Positions 8,440-17,370 of a DNA stretch of 32,973 nt are shown here, in pieces. A program made the position numbers and the translations under genes. The notes beneath the pieces are model-generated. The model had not been told where the DNA came from, did no database searches, and saw only the letters and a program-made list of their open reading frames with translations. The stretch spans positions 1-32,973 of the forward strand of contig PYVG01000015.1 of the NCBI GenBank assembly GCA_003030745.1. Direction: 5' to 3'. Position 1 is the first letter of the stretch. Each line of letters opens with the position of its first letter. This stretch comes from Pseudidiomarina aestuarii. GTDB taxonomy: Bacteria; Pseudomonadota; Gammaproteobacteria; Enterobacterales; Alteromonadaceae.

Positions 8440-8912
8440 TCGAACTCGACCTGCAATGCGCCTCAGAGGCGAAACTGCCGAAATTCGACGAATTCGAACG
8501 GTGGGTGACAGCCGCCTATCGAGCTGCCGAGCAAGATAGTCCCGCCGAATTAACTATTCGCGTGGTCGATGCTGCCGAAGCGCAAGAGCTCAATCAAACC
8601 TATCGGCAACGCGATTACGCAACCAATGTTCTGTCATTCCCATTTGAAGCGCCAGTAGAGATGCCAATTCAATTACTCGGTGATTTAGTCATCTGCGCGC
8701 CCGTTGTTGAGCAAGAGGCTCGCGAGCAGAACAAAGACCCGGTGAGCCATTGGGCGCATATGGTTGTACATGGAACCTTGCATTTGCTAGGTTATGACCA
8801 TATAAACGATGCTGACGCGGATATGATGGAGGCGCTCGAAACGACCATCCTAGCAACGCTCGGATTTGCCGACCCCTACATAGACCGCACGGATGAAATG
8901 AATCGTGTTTGA
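8436..8912 (+). CDS. ybeY: Endoribonuclease / rRNA maturation factor YbeY
   Basis: Zinc-dependent single-strand endoribonuclease family protein needed for 16S rRNA 3'-end maturation and ribosome quality control. 158 residues. The signature H112-GTL-H116-LLGYD-H122 gives the three zinc-binding histidines. The ATG overlaps the phoH stop by 4 nt, and ybeZ-ybeY-ybeX order matches enterobacteria. Confidence 0.96.
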   Translation: MIELDLQCASEAKLPKFDEFERWVTAAYRAAEQDSPAELTIRVVDAAEAQELNQTYRQRDYATNVLSFPFEAPVEMPIQLLGDLVICAPVVEQEAREQNKDPVSHWAHMVVHGTLHLLGYDHINDADADMMEALETTILATLGFADPYIDRTDEMNRV

Positions 8913-8936
8913 TAAAAACCGGAGTTACACACACTC

Positions 8937-9815
8937 ATGAGCGATGACCATCCTCACTCTACCAACGGCTCTTCACGTAAAACATGGGCAAATAAACTGC
9001 TTCAACTGTTTACCGGAGAGCCGAATAGCCGCGAAGAATTGGTTGATCTAATCCAAGATGCCGAAGAACGTGATCTGATCGACAATGACACCAAAGAGAT
9101 GATTGAAGGGGTTCTCGATGTCGCCGAATTGAAAGTGCGCGATATCATGGTACCTCGGTCGCAAATGGTGACTATCGATATCAATCAGAACGTCGATTCA
9201 TTTTTACCTATCGTGATTGATTCTCAGCACAGCCGCTATCCGGTTGTCAGTGAAAATAAAGACCATATTGAAGGCATTCTCCTCGCCAAAGATCTGCTCC
9301 CGTACGGTTTCGGAATGGCTGATGACGAGTTCACCCTGAATAAAGTCATACGCCCAGCGGTAATCGTGCCTGAAGGCAAACGTGTAGACGTTTTGCTCAA
9401 AGAGTTCCGCGAGCAACGTTACCATATGGCGATAGTCGTCGATGAATACGGCGGTGTATCTGGACTCGTCACCATTGAAGATATTCTTGAAGAAATTGTC
9501 GGTGAAATTGAAGACGAAACCGATATCAATGAAGACAATAAGGCCGATATCCGTCGCATTAACAAATCACGCTACTCCGTCAAAGCGCTGACCACCATTG
9601 AAGACTTCAATGATTACTTTGACACCCACTTTGGTGATGAAGAATATGACACCATTGGCGGCATGGTTGCGCACGGTTTTGGTCACTTACCACAACTGGG
9701 CGAAGAGCTTTCACTCGGTGGAATCATCTTCAAGGTGACAGCGGCTGATAAACGTCGTATACAACAGCTACAAGTGACGATTCCAGAGCCTCAACCCTCT
9801 ACCGACGCGGACTAA
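8937..9815 (+). CDS. corC: CBS-domain protein CorC/YbeX
   Basis: 292 residues, the same as the E. coli protein. After a short linker, two CBS domains (about 68-190, including RDIMVPRSQM and DEYGGVSGLVTIEDILEEIVGE) are followed by a CorC_HlyC domain (about 210-285, EEYDTIGGMVAH). There are no membrane helices. The family is linked to Mg/Co efflux and, in E. coli, to ribosome and Mg homeostasis. It is 24 bp after ybeY, and its stop overlaps the lnt start by 1 nt. Confidence 0.93.
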   Translation: MSDDHPHSTNGSSRKTWANKLLQLFTGEPNSREELVDLIQDAEERDLIDNDTKEMIEGVLDVAELKVRDIMVPRSQMVTIDINQNVDSFLPIVIDSQHSRYPVVSENKDHIEGILLAKDLLPYGFGMADDEFTLNKVIRPAVIVPEGKRVDVLLKEFREQRYHMAIVVDEYGGVSGLVTIEDILEEIVGEIEDETDINEDNKADIRRINKSRYSVKALTTIEDFNDYFDTHFGDEEYDTIGGMVAHGFGHLPQLGEELSLGGIIFKVTAADKRRIQQLQVTIPEPQPSTDAD

Positions 9816-11356
9816 TGAAGACGCTTTTCAACACGACTATGACTGCCGGTTGGTCACGACTGGCGGCGCTGCTCAGCGGCGCCCTGCTTGTCTTTGCCTA
9901 TGCTCCCTTTCAGCAATCTTGGATGGTCATTCCAATTCTAGTTTTACTGCTGTGGTTGGGTCGAGATAGCTCACCCCGCCGCGCTTGGCAATTGGGGTAC
10001 TTATTCGGCATCGGCTGGTTCAGCGCAGGTTTAAGTTGGATCTATGTCAGTATCGATACCTTCGGTGGTTTACCAGTTGTCGCTACTATAGCCGTGCTTG
10101 CCGTATTATTTGCGTACTTGAGCTTGTTTCCGGCTCTGGCGTTGTGGGCTTGGCGCTCTGCCACTGCGCGAGGCTGGCCTTACGCAATCTGGTTAGTTCC
10201 GTTGTTCTGGTATCTCGCAGAGTGGTTACGTGGCACGCTTCTGACCGGGTTCCCGTGGCTCGACTTGGGTTACACGCAGACAGACAGTTACCTCGGCCAG
10301 TATGCCTCATGGTTCGGTGGAACAGGGGTTGCCGTTCTCCTGTGGTACTGTGCAGTCACCATTTTTGAATACCTGCGGACTCAGCAAAAACGCTATGCGG
10401 GCGGTGCAATTGGCTTACTCGCTCTAACCTTCTTATTACCTTGGTTACATCCAATAGAACGCACAGAGGGTGAAGCCAATGTGTTGCTTGTGCAAGGTAA
10501 TATTGCCCAGTCGAGTAAGTGGAACCCCGATCAACATTGGCCGAGCCTGATGACGTATCTGGACCTGAGTCGTCCCAATTACGCATCGCATGACATCATT
10601 GTCTGGCCCGAGTCAGCGGTTACTATGCCTGAGCCTTATACCGACGACGTGCTGGAGAACATTCATAAAGCGCTCGTCCAATCCGATACTGCATTGATTA
10701 CCGGCATTCTCGATTATCGTCAGTTTGACTATTACAATAGCCTCATCGCACTGGGTGTCGATGGTGCTGATGATGTCGAAGAAGCCTATTATCACGGTCA
10801 TAGCAATCGATATGAGAAGCACCAGCTGCTTCCCATTGGTGAATTTGTGCCCTTTGAGGACATTCTTCGCCCATTGGCTCCGCTGTTTGACCTACCCATG
10901 TCATCGTTCAGCCGCGGGGACTATCAACAAACCAACCTTCGTGCCAAAGGCTTTTCGCTAAGCGCTGCTATTTGCTATGAAATTGCGTTTCCGCGGCAAG
11001 TCCGCGCCAATTTAACCGCAACCACTGACTTCCTCCTTACCGTCAGTAATGACACTTGGTTTGGTGCATCCCACGGCCCCGCGCAGCATATGCAAATTGC
11101 TCGTATGCGCGCACTAGAATTGGGCCGTCCGCTGTTGCGCGCAACCAACAATGGCATCAGTGCGTTAGTCGATGAAACCGGCCGCGAAATCGCTCGCGCC
11201 CCACAATTTGAAGAAGCCACCGTCAGTGCCGCTGTGCCGGTGGTGACTGGAACCACACTCTATGCGCGCTGGGGGGAGTGGCTCGCCTTGTGGCTAGCTG
11301 CCTGTGGCGCAATTATCGGGCTGATCAGCATAGTCAAACGCCGCCAAAATCAGTAA
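9815..11356 (+). CDS. lnt: Apolipoprotein N-acyltransferase Lnt
   Basis: Inner-membrane enzyme that adds the third acyl chain to lipoproteins, the last step before Lol-mediated transport. 513 residues. Several N-terminal membrane helices occupy about the first 210 residues, then a nitrilase-like periplasmic domain and a C-terminal helix. The catalytic triad is visible as Glu266 (WPES), Lys335 (YEKHQLLPIGE) and Cys387 (AAICYE), close to the E. coli numbering. At least three predicted lipoproteins encoded nearby (LptE, RlpA, NlpI) would be substrates. The start overlaps the corC stop (TAATG). Confidence 0.96.
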   Translation: MKTLFNTTMTAGWSRLAALLSGALLVFAYAPFQQSWMVIPILVLLLWLGRDSSPRRAWQLGYLFGIGWFSAGLSWIYVSIDTFGGLPVVATIAVLAVLFAYLSLFPALALWAWRSATARGWPYAIWLVPLFWYLAEWLRGTLLTGFPWLDLGYTQTDSYLGQYASWFGGTGVAVLLWYCAVTIFEYLRTQQKRYAGGAIGLLALTFLLPWLHPIERTEGEANVLLVQGNIAQSSKWNPDQHWPSLMTYLDLSRPNYASHDIIVWPESAVTMPEPYTDDVLENIHKALVQSDTALITGILDYRQFDYYNSLIALGVDGADDVEEAYYHGHSNRYEKHQLLPIGEFVPFEDILRPLAPLFDLPMSSFSRGDYQQTNLRAKGFSLSAAICYEIAFPRQVRANLTATTDFLLTVSNDTWFGASHGPAQHMQIARMRALELGRPLLRATNNGISALVDETGREIARAPQFEEATVSAAVPVVTGTTLYARWGEWLALWLAACGAIIGLISIVKRRQNQ

Positions 11357-11360
11357 ACTG

Positions 11361-11390
11361 TTGACCTAGCCGTCCTTCAACTCTTATGAA
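11361..11390 (+). promoter_or_regulatory. Candidate promoter before small ORF and leuS
   Basis: TTGACC (11361-11366), 18-bp spacer and TATGAA (11385-11390) immediately after the lnt stop. Predicted transcription would begin only about 10 nt before the small membrane-protein gene, giving a very short leader. Confidence 0.4.
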
Positions 11391-11405
11391 TGCGTGGAAC
11401 TTATT

Positions 11406-11600
11406 ATGGAAAATATAATTGCAGCCGCTATTTTTGCCGTACTTGTTGCCGCAGGTACGCTCGGTGTGAGCAGTATTGGAATGTTCATTTTTCATCGTAA
11501 CCCAGACCAGCCTGAAGCTCAGCAACGTGAACGTTTTGAGTATGGCTTTTTCGGTCTAGCGGGTATCGTGGTGATGCTACTCATGTGGTACGCCCTGTAA
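11406..11600 (+). CDS. Small membrane protein of unknown function
   Basis: 64 residues from the ATG at 11406; a GTG at 11394 would add four residues and is also possible. Two hydrophobic helices (about 3-24 and 45-63) flank a charged loop HRNPDQPEAQQRERFEYG. I do not recognise the family. It fills the gap between lnt and leuS, where E. coli has the glutamate/aspartate transporter genes. Coding potential is supported by the membrane pattern, a start just after lnt and a candidate promoter. Function unknown. Confidence 0.65.
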   Translation: MENIIAAAIFAVLVAAGTLGVSSIGMFIFHRNPDQPEAQQRERFEYGFFGLAGIVVMLLMWYAL

Positions 11601-11683
11601 TTCAGCGATTCTTCATCGCTTCGCCATCCTTTGATTAGTGTCCAGTGTGACGACACACAATAACCATCGAGTCAGGAATAGAC

Positions 11684-14281
11684 ATGTCGACAGCATTGCC
11701 CGAACAGTATGATCCAGCCATCATCGAACCAGCCGTCCAACGTCGTTGGGAGCAGGACCAGGTGTTTTCTGTTCAAGAAGATCCGAACCAAGAAAAATTT
11801 TATTGCCTCAGTATGTTCCCCTACCCCAGTGGCAAACTTCACATGGGACATGTGCGCAATTACACCTTAGGTGATGTGGTCTCGCGGTTTCAGCGCATGC
11901 AAGGCAAAAACGTCCTCCAGCCGATGGGCTGGGATGCGTTTGGTCTGCCAGCGGAAAATGCGGCGATTGCGAATCAAACAGCACCGGCAAAGTGGACGTA
12001 TCAAAATATTGACTATATGCGTCAGCAGCTGAAGTCCTTGGGCTTTGGTTATGACTGGTCTCGTGAAATCGCAACCTGTACTCCGGAATACTACCGTTGG
12101 GAGCAATGGTTTTTCACCAAGCTCTACGAAAAGGGTTTGGTCTACAAAAAGAATGCGACGGTCAACTGGGATCCAGTCGACCAGACTGTACTTGCGAATG
12201 AGCAAGTAATTGATGGGCGTGGCTGGCGTTCTGGTGCGAAAGTTGAATTGAAGGAAATTCCGCAGTGGTTTATCAAAATCACGGCCTACGCAGACGAATT
12301 ATTGAATGACCTCGATACCTTAGATGGTTGGCCTGAACAGGTCAAAACCATGCAAAAGAACTGGATTGGTCGTTCTGAGGGGGTCGAAATTGACTTCTCA
12401 GTTGCGGCATCAGACCAGTTACTCACCGTTTACACGACGCGTCCTGACACTCTTTTTGGCGTAACTTACATGGCCGTAGCTGCCCAGCATCCGCTCGCGC
12501 AACAGGCGGCACAAACACAACCTGAATTAGCTGCGTTCATCGACACCATTAAAAACACCAAAATGGCAGAAGCTGAACTCGCCACTGCTGAGAAAGTGGG
12601 CATGGACACTGGTATTCGCGCCGTTCATCCACTCACCGGTGAATTAATTCCGGTCTGGGTCGCTAACTTTGTCTTGATGGATTATGGCTCAGGCGCAGTA
12701 ATGGCGGTGCCGGGACATGATGAGCGTGACTGGGAATTCGCAACCAAGTACAACCTGCCGATTCAGCAAGTGATTGAGCCCAGCACAGGCAATGCGGATC
12801 TCTCACAAGCGGCCATTACCGAGAAAGGCACCACGATTAACTCAGGAGCTTACTCGGGGTTAAGCAGTGCCGACGCCTTTGAGCAAATTGCCGACTATCT
12901 GAGCGAGCAAGGCATTGGCCGCCGCCAGGTGAACTATCGTCTGCGTGATTGGGGTGTCTCGCGCCAACGTTATTGGGGTGCACCTATCCCAATGTTGAAT
13001 TTACCCAATGGTGAATCAGTACCAGTTCCTGCTGAAGATCTACCGGTTCGATTGCCGGAAGATGTTGTCATGTCAGGTAATACCTCGCCATTGAAAGAGA
13101 ATCCGGAATGGCGTCAAACGACCTATCAAGGTCAGCCCGCGGAGCATGAAACCGATACCTTTGATACTTTCATGGAATCATCTTGGTACTACGCACGCTA
13201 TTGCAGTGCGAACTTCCATGACGGTATGTTAGATCCGAAACAAGCCAACTATTGGCTCCCTGTGGACCAATATATTGGTGGTATTGAGCACGCAATCTTG
13301 CATCTGCTCTATTCTCGCTTTTTCCATAAACTGTTGCGTGACACCGGTTTAGTTGAGTCTTCTGAGCCATTCAAACGCTTGTTGACGCAAGGTATGGTGC
13401 TAGCTGACTGTTACTATCGTGAAGATGCGAACGGTGGCCAGACGTGGTTCTCGCCATTGGATGTCGAATTTGAGCGCGATGAGAAAGGCAAAATCATCAA
13501 TCCCCGTTTACGCAGCGATGGTCAACCGGTGATCTACGGCGGCATGACTAAAATGTCGAAATCGAAGAACAATGGTATCGATCCGCAGGTCATGATTGAC
13601 AAATACGGCGCTGATACCGTCCGCTTGTTTATGATGTTTGCCGCGCCTCCCGAAGCCACTCTTGAGTGGTCAGATTCAGGTGTCGAAGGCGCACAACGCT
13701 TTTTGCGTAGGGTCTGGCGCTTAACGCTCGATCTTAAAGCCGCTCAAGCCAATGGCATGTCACAAGACTGGACACAGTTGAACGACGCGCAACAAGGGCT
13801 GCGCCGCGAAGTACACCGTACTATTCAGAAAGTAACCGATGACATGGGCAGACGGCAGAATTTTAATACTGCTATCGCTGCTATCATGGAACTCTTAAAC
13901 CGCTTACAGAAGGCCGATCTCACTCAGCCGTTGGAATGTGGCATTGTCGCCGAGGCCGTTGACGCTATCGTCCTCATGCTCGCGCCAGTCACTCCGCACT
14001 TAAGTGAAGCGCTGTGGCAAGCTTTAGGGCATGAATCCGATGTCGTATTTGCAGCTTGGCCACACTGCGACGAATCGGCCTTGGTCGAATCGAATGTGCT
14101 GATTGTCGTGCAAGTGAATGGTAAGGTACGTGGTAAAGTCACCGTGCCAGCTGCGGCATCGCAAGATGATGTGATTCAGGTCGCATTAGCGGATGACAAC
14201 GTGACACGATTCCTTGAAGGCGTCACGGTTCGTAAGCAAATCTATGTGCCAGGCAAACTGCTGAACATCGTTGCCAATTAA
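11684..14281 (+). CDS. leuS: Leucyl-tRNA synthetase
   Basis: Class I aminoacyl-tRNA synthetase charging tRNA-Leu, in the same window as two tRNA-Leu genes. 865 residues, normal for bacteria. The HIGH-type motif is HMGH (53-56, after PYPSGKL), KMSKS is at 623-627, and the CP1 editing domain with TTRPDTLFG and [15 protein letters not shown] lies between. The C-terminus has the anticodon-binding domain and [11 protein letters not shown] is 8 nt before the ATG. lptE follows after 23 bp. Confidence 0.98.
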   Translation: MSTALPEQYDPAIIEPAVQRRWEQDQVFSVQEDPNQEKFYCLSMFPYPSGKLHMGHVRNYTLGDVVSRFQRMQGKNVLQPMGWDAFGLPAENAAIANQTAPAKWTYQNIDYMRQQLKSLGFGYDWSREIATCTPEYYRWEQWFFTKLYEKGLVYKKNATVNWDPVDQTVLANEQVIDGRGWRSGAKVELKEIPQWFIKITAYADELLNDLDTLDGWPEQVKTMQKNWIGRSEGVEIDFSVAASDQLLTVYTTRPDTLFGVTYMAVAAQHPLAQQAAQTQPELAAFIDTIKNTKMAEAELATAEKVGMDTGIRAVHPLTGELIPVWVANFVLMDYGSGAVMAVPGHDERDWEFATKYNLPIQQVIEPSTGNADLSQAAITEKGTTINSGAYSGLSSADAFEQIADYLSEQGIGRRQVNYRLRDWGVSRQRYWGAPIPMLNLPNGESVPVPAEDLPVRLPEDVVMSGNTSPLKENPEWRQTTYQGQPAEHETDTFDTFMESSWYYARYCSANFHDGMLDPKQANYWLPVDQYIGGIEHAILHLLYSRFFHKLLRDTGLVESSEPFKRLLTQGMVLADCYYREDANGGQTWFSPLDVEFERDEKGKIINPRLRSDGQPVIYGGMTKMSKSKNNGIDPQVMIDKYGADTVRLFMMFAAPPEATLEWSDSGVEGAQRFLRRVWRLTLDLKAAQANGMSQDWTQLNDAQQGLRREVHRTIQKVTDDMGRRQNFNTAIAAIMELLNRLQKADLTQPLECGIVAEAVDAIVLMLAPVTPHLSEALWQALGHESDVVFAAWPHCDESALVESNVLIVVQVNGKVRGKVTVPAAASQDDVIQVALADDNVTRFLEGVTVRKQIYVPGKLLNIVAN

Positions 14282-14304
14282 TCACTAGAGAGCATCATAT
14301 TGTC

Positions 14305-14811
14305 ATGAAAAAACAGCTAGCAACGCTACCATCACTCGTACGATGGATGACTCTTGGACTAGCCGCACTGGTAATCACCAGTTGCGGTTTCCAGTTGCGT
14401 GATAGTTATCAACTGCCAACGCAACTGGAAACTGTTTATATTCAAGCAGAACCTTTTAGTGAATTTGCAGAGATTTTGGCATCAAGACTGCAACTCGCTG
14501 GTGCACAGCTCGACGAGCAACCCCGGCAAACCGTCATTCAGCTAGTACGCGATAGCCTCGACCGCCGCACATTATCATTGTCCAGCAGTGGCCAAGTGGC
14601 TGAATACGAGCTCATTTATACGGTCGAGTATGTGCTGCACAACGGTCCTCAAACCAGTATTCCGCTACAGGTAGAAGTGTTCCGAGACTATCAAGATGAT
14701 CCTAACTTTGCGCTGGCGAAAACTCGCGAACGTGAAGTATTGGTCACTGAAATGCGCGAGGACGCAGCGCGTCAAATACTGCGCCAAATTTCCGCACAAC
14801 TCACTCCATAA
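14305..14811 (+). CDS. lptE: LPS-assembly lipoprotein LptE
   Basis: Outer-membrane lipoprotein that plugs and helps assemble the LptD translocon for lipopolysaccharide. 168 residues with a signal sequence and lipobox ITSC, lipidation at Cys27, then the family pattern GFQLRDSYQLP and VYIQAEPFSEF. The leuS-lptE-holA order is conserved in gammaproteobacteria. Confidence 0.94.
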   Translation: MKKQLATLPSLVRWMTLGLAALVITSCGFQLRDSYQLPTQLETVYIQAEPFSEFAEILASRLQLAGAQLDEQPRQTVIQLVRDSLDRRTLSLSSSGQVAEYELIYTVEYVLHNGPQTSIPLQVEVFRDYQDDPNFALAKTREREVLVTEMREDAARQILRQISAQLTP

Positions 14812-14823
14812 ACTGAGTTCAAA

Positions 14824-15858
14824 ATGGCTACCGTGAATGCGCAACAACTGAATGATGTCCTCGCAAGTCGCGGTCTGCCACCGATTATTTGTATTTTTGG
14901 TGACACTCCCCTACTCGTCGACGATGCGGTTCAGTCTATTCGTAACTATGCCAAGTCACAGGGGATCCATGAGCGCCAGCGCCTCGTTCAAGACGCCCAG
15001 TTTGATTGGAGTCAGATTTTAGCCTCTGGGGCTAGTATGAGTCTGTTTTCCGAACTACGTCTGGTTGAACTCGAATTACCCGATGCGAAACCTGGGCGAG
15101 AGGGAGGTGATGCTCTGCGTAGTTATGCCGAGCAACCCAATGTTGACCAGATTTTCGTTGTTCTTGGGCCAAAATTAAAACAAGAACAACTCAAGGCAAA
15201 GTGGTATCAAGTTTTAACTCGTGACGCGCTTGTTGTTGCCGCCAATGCGCCTGATCGAGCTGCCTTGCCGCGTTTCATTGATGCCCGCGCCCGGCGCTAT
15301 CAGCTTGAGCTGGATCGCGAAGCACTCAACTTATTAGCGGACTGGTACGAAGGCAATCTACTGGCACTCGACCAAGAACTCCAAAAATTGGCACTGATGG
15401 GCCTGCCGCAACCGCTCAACCTCGCAACGGTTCGGCAAAGTAGTCAGGACCAAAGTCGGTTTAGCGTCTTTGCGTTGCAAGAAGCTCTACTGCATGGCCA
15501 AGTCGATGATGCCCTCCATCGTTTGCATCGATTGTTTGAAGAGGATGTCGAAATCGCCATTCTGAACTGGATGTTCCAACGTGAATGGCAAACGGTTCAC
15601 GCCTTGCAACAAGCTTTAGGGCGAGGTGAATCGATTGGACAGGCAGCTCGCGCGCTCCCCATTTGGAAGAATCAAGAAGCTGCTTATCATCAAGTCGCCC
15701 AGCGTCTGCAAGGACAACACCGTGCGATTATAGATGTCCTGAAACGACTTGAATTTGCATTCAAACGTGACAGCGGTGAGGATTATAAAACGCTCGCAAC
15801 CCACTTTATCTTGCTGTGGTGTTTGCCTGATCGTGTCACTCGGTTGTCGCTGGCATGA
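14824..15858 (+). CDS. holA: DNA polymerase III subunit delta
   Basis: Clamp-loader delta subunit, which opens the beta sliding clamp. 344 residues, matching the family (343 in E. coli). The N-terminal part holds FGDTPLLVDDA and later YEGNLLALDQELQKLAL, both typical of delta. The start is 12 bp after lptE with only a weak GAG ribosome site, so coupling is likely. The stop overlaps the nadD ATG by 4 nt. Confidence 0.93.
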   Translation: MATVNAQQLNDVLASRGLPPIICIFGDTPLLVDDAVQSIRNYAKSQGIHERQRLVQDAQFDWSQILASGASMSLFSELRLVELELPDAKPGREGGDALRSYAEQPNVDQIFVVLGPKLKQEQLKAKWYQVLTRDALVVAANAPDRAALPRFIDARARRYQLELDREALNLLADWYEGNLLALDQELQKLALMGLPQPLNLATVRQSSQDQSRFSVFALQEALLHGQVDDALHRLHRLFEEDVEIAILNWMFQREWQTVHALQQALGRGESIGQAARALPIWKNQEAAYHQVAQRLQGQHRAIIDVLKRLEFAFKRDSGEDYKTLATHFILLWCLPDRVTRLSLA

Positions 15859-16511
15859 CCGACTCGACGCCAACGTGTGGAAAATTACGCCTCATCTTTG
15901 GCGGGACTTTTGACCCCATCCACTGGGGACATCTGCGGCCAGCTCTCAATGCTTTGACCTGGTTACAAGCTGATGAATTGCGGCTACTGCCAAGTGCTCA
16001 ACCCCCTCATCGCGATTACCCTGGAGCAACTGCCGCGCAGCGACTGACGATGACCCAGTTAGCCGCAGCTGCATTCCCACAGGTCCATGCGGATGATTGG
16101 GAGCTGCAGCAGGACCGTCCATCCTACACAGTACAAACACTCGCAGAACTCAAACAACGTTGGCCTCACGATATACTCGTATTTCTATTGGGCGACGACG
16201 CCATTGCCAAACTGAATGGCTGGCACCAATGGCAGGCTCTCCTCGACCATGCACATTTTGCGATATTATCGCGACCCGATCAGGCAGCTGACTGGCAACC
16301 GGAGGTCACCGACTTTTTTGCCGATCGTTGGTTGACCGATCCTGCAGAGCTGCGCCAAGCCGCCCAAGGTTGTGCGATTCGTGTTGCGAACGATACCTAT
16401 CCCATTGCCGCGACCACAGTACGTCATCGAATTCAGCAACAACTTCCATGGGAGTCACTAGTGCCGCCTGCTGTAGCTACATTTATTCAAACAGAAGGCT
16501 TGTATCGTTAG
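15855..16511 (+). CDS. nadD: Nicotinate-nucleotide adenylyltransferase NadD
   Basis: Adenylates nicotinate mononucleotide to deamido-NAD in NAD synthesis. 218 residues. The nucleotidyltransferase motif GGTFDPIHWGH (16-26) carries the (H/T)xGH element; LLGDDAI and the C-terminal TTVRHRI (SSTxIR-like) complete the pattern. ATGA overlap with holA. The cobC-like phosphatase gene that follows nadD in E. coli is missing. Confidence 0.95.
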   Translation: MTDSTPTCGKLRLIFGGTFDPIHWGHLRPALNALTWLQADELRLLPSAQPPHRDYPGATAAQRLTMTQLAAAAFPQVHADDWELQQDRPSYTVQTLAELKQRWPHDILVFLLGDDAIAKLNGWHQWQALLDHAHFAILSRPDQAADWQPEVTDFFADRWLTDPAELRQAAQGCAIRVANDTYPIAATTVRHRIQQQLPWESLVPPAVATFIQTEGLYR

Positions 16512-16574
16512 CTGCTTTTCGAGACTTAAACGTGATAAACTGCGCGAACTTTCGACCTATGGAGATTATTTCTT

Positions 16575-16898
16575 TTGCAAGCTGAACAATTACGCGATTT
16601 TGTTATCGAAAAGATAGAAGAGTTAAAAGGCCGCGACATTCGTGTGCTCGACGTTATGGAACAAACTGATGTCGCTGAATACATGATCGTCTGTTCAGGC
16701 AGCTCCAAAACACATGTTCGCAGTATTGCTAATCATGTTGCTACGGAATCTAAGCATCATGGTGTAGCGCCACTCGGCGTTGAAGGAAACGAACATTCGG
16801 AGTGGGTACTGGTTGATTTAGGCGATGTGATTGTTCATGTCATGCAAGAGCCTATCCGTGACTTTTACGAATTAGAGAAACTTTGGGGCCGTAAATAA
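16575..16898 (+). CDS. rsfS: Ribosomal silencing factor RsfS
   Basis: Binds ribosomal protein L14 and blocks subunit joining during nutrient limitation. 107 residues from a TTG start at 16575, with GGAG ten bases upstream; no in-frame ATG gives the family N-terminus ([18 protein letters not shown]). Family motifs include [20 protein letters not shown] and LGDVIVHVM. It shares one base with rlmH (TAATG). A leader of about 60 bp separates it from nadD. Confidence 0.94.
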   Translation: MQAEQLRDFVIEKIEELKGRDIRVLDVMEQTDVAEYMIVCSGSSKTHVRSIANHVATESKHHGVAPLGVEGNEHSEWVLVDLGDVIVHVMQEPIRDFYELEKLWGRK

Positions 16899-17368
16899 TG
16901 CGTATTCAGCTGATCGCAGTCGGACAAAAAATGCCTGACTGGGTCAGCACTGGTTTTGTAACCTACGCCAAACGACTTCCGCCCGAATGTGCTTTAGAAC
17001 TCATTGAGATTGCCGCGGGTAAACGTGGTAAAAATGCTGATGTCGCTCGCATCGTCAAACAAGAAGGCGATGCCATGTTGGCCGCCTGTGGCAAAGGCAA
17101 TCGAATTGTCACTCTCGAAGTAACGGGTAAAGCTTTAACAACACCCCAGTTAGCACAAAGACTTGATGCATGGCAAATGGACGGGCGCGATGTGAGCTTG
17201 TTGGTTGGTGGTCCAGAAGGACTGTCTGCAGACTGCACAGCCGCTGCTGAAGAACGTTGGTCACTATCGCCACTAACACTGCCGCATCCCATGGTTCGGG
17301 TAATTCTAGCAGAAAGCTTGTATCGTGCTTGGAGTGTCAACGCAAACCATCCTTATCATCGCGAATAG
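16898..17368 (+). CDS. rlmH: 23S rRNA pseudouridine-1915 N3-methyltransferase RlmH
   Basis: SPOUT methyltransferase acting on helix 69 of 23S rRNA in assembled 70S ribosomes. 156 residues. It shows the SAM-binding knot motif [10 protein letters not shown] and the C-terminal [18 protein letters not shown] with YHRE end, matching the family exactly. Transcribed with rsfS upstream and mrdA 2 bp downstream. Confidence 0.97.
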   Translation: MRIQLIAVGQKMPDWVSTGFVTYAKRLPPECALELIEIAAGKRGKNADVARIVKQEGDAMLAACGKGNRIVTLEVTGKALTTPQLAQRLDAWQMDGRDVSLLVGGPEGLSADCTAAAEERWSLSPLTLPHPMVRVILAESLYRAWSVNANHPYHRE

Positions 17369-17370
17369 AC

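Noticed and set aside
11604..11620. Small hairpin AGCGA/TCGCT after the 64-residue gene as a terminator
   Set aside because: The stem is only 5 bp and there is no T-run after it.
17257..17370. N-terminal extension of PBP2
   Set aside because: It overlaps rlmH out of frame and would put 38 polar residues ahead of the normal cytoplasmic tail; ATG 17371 fits the family.
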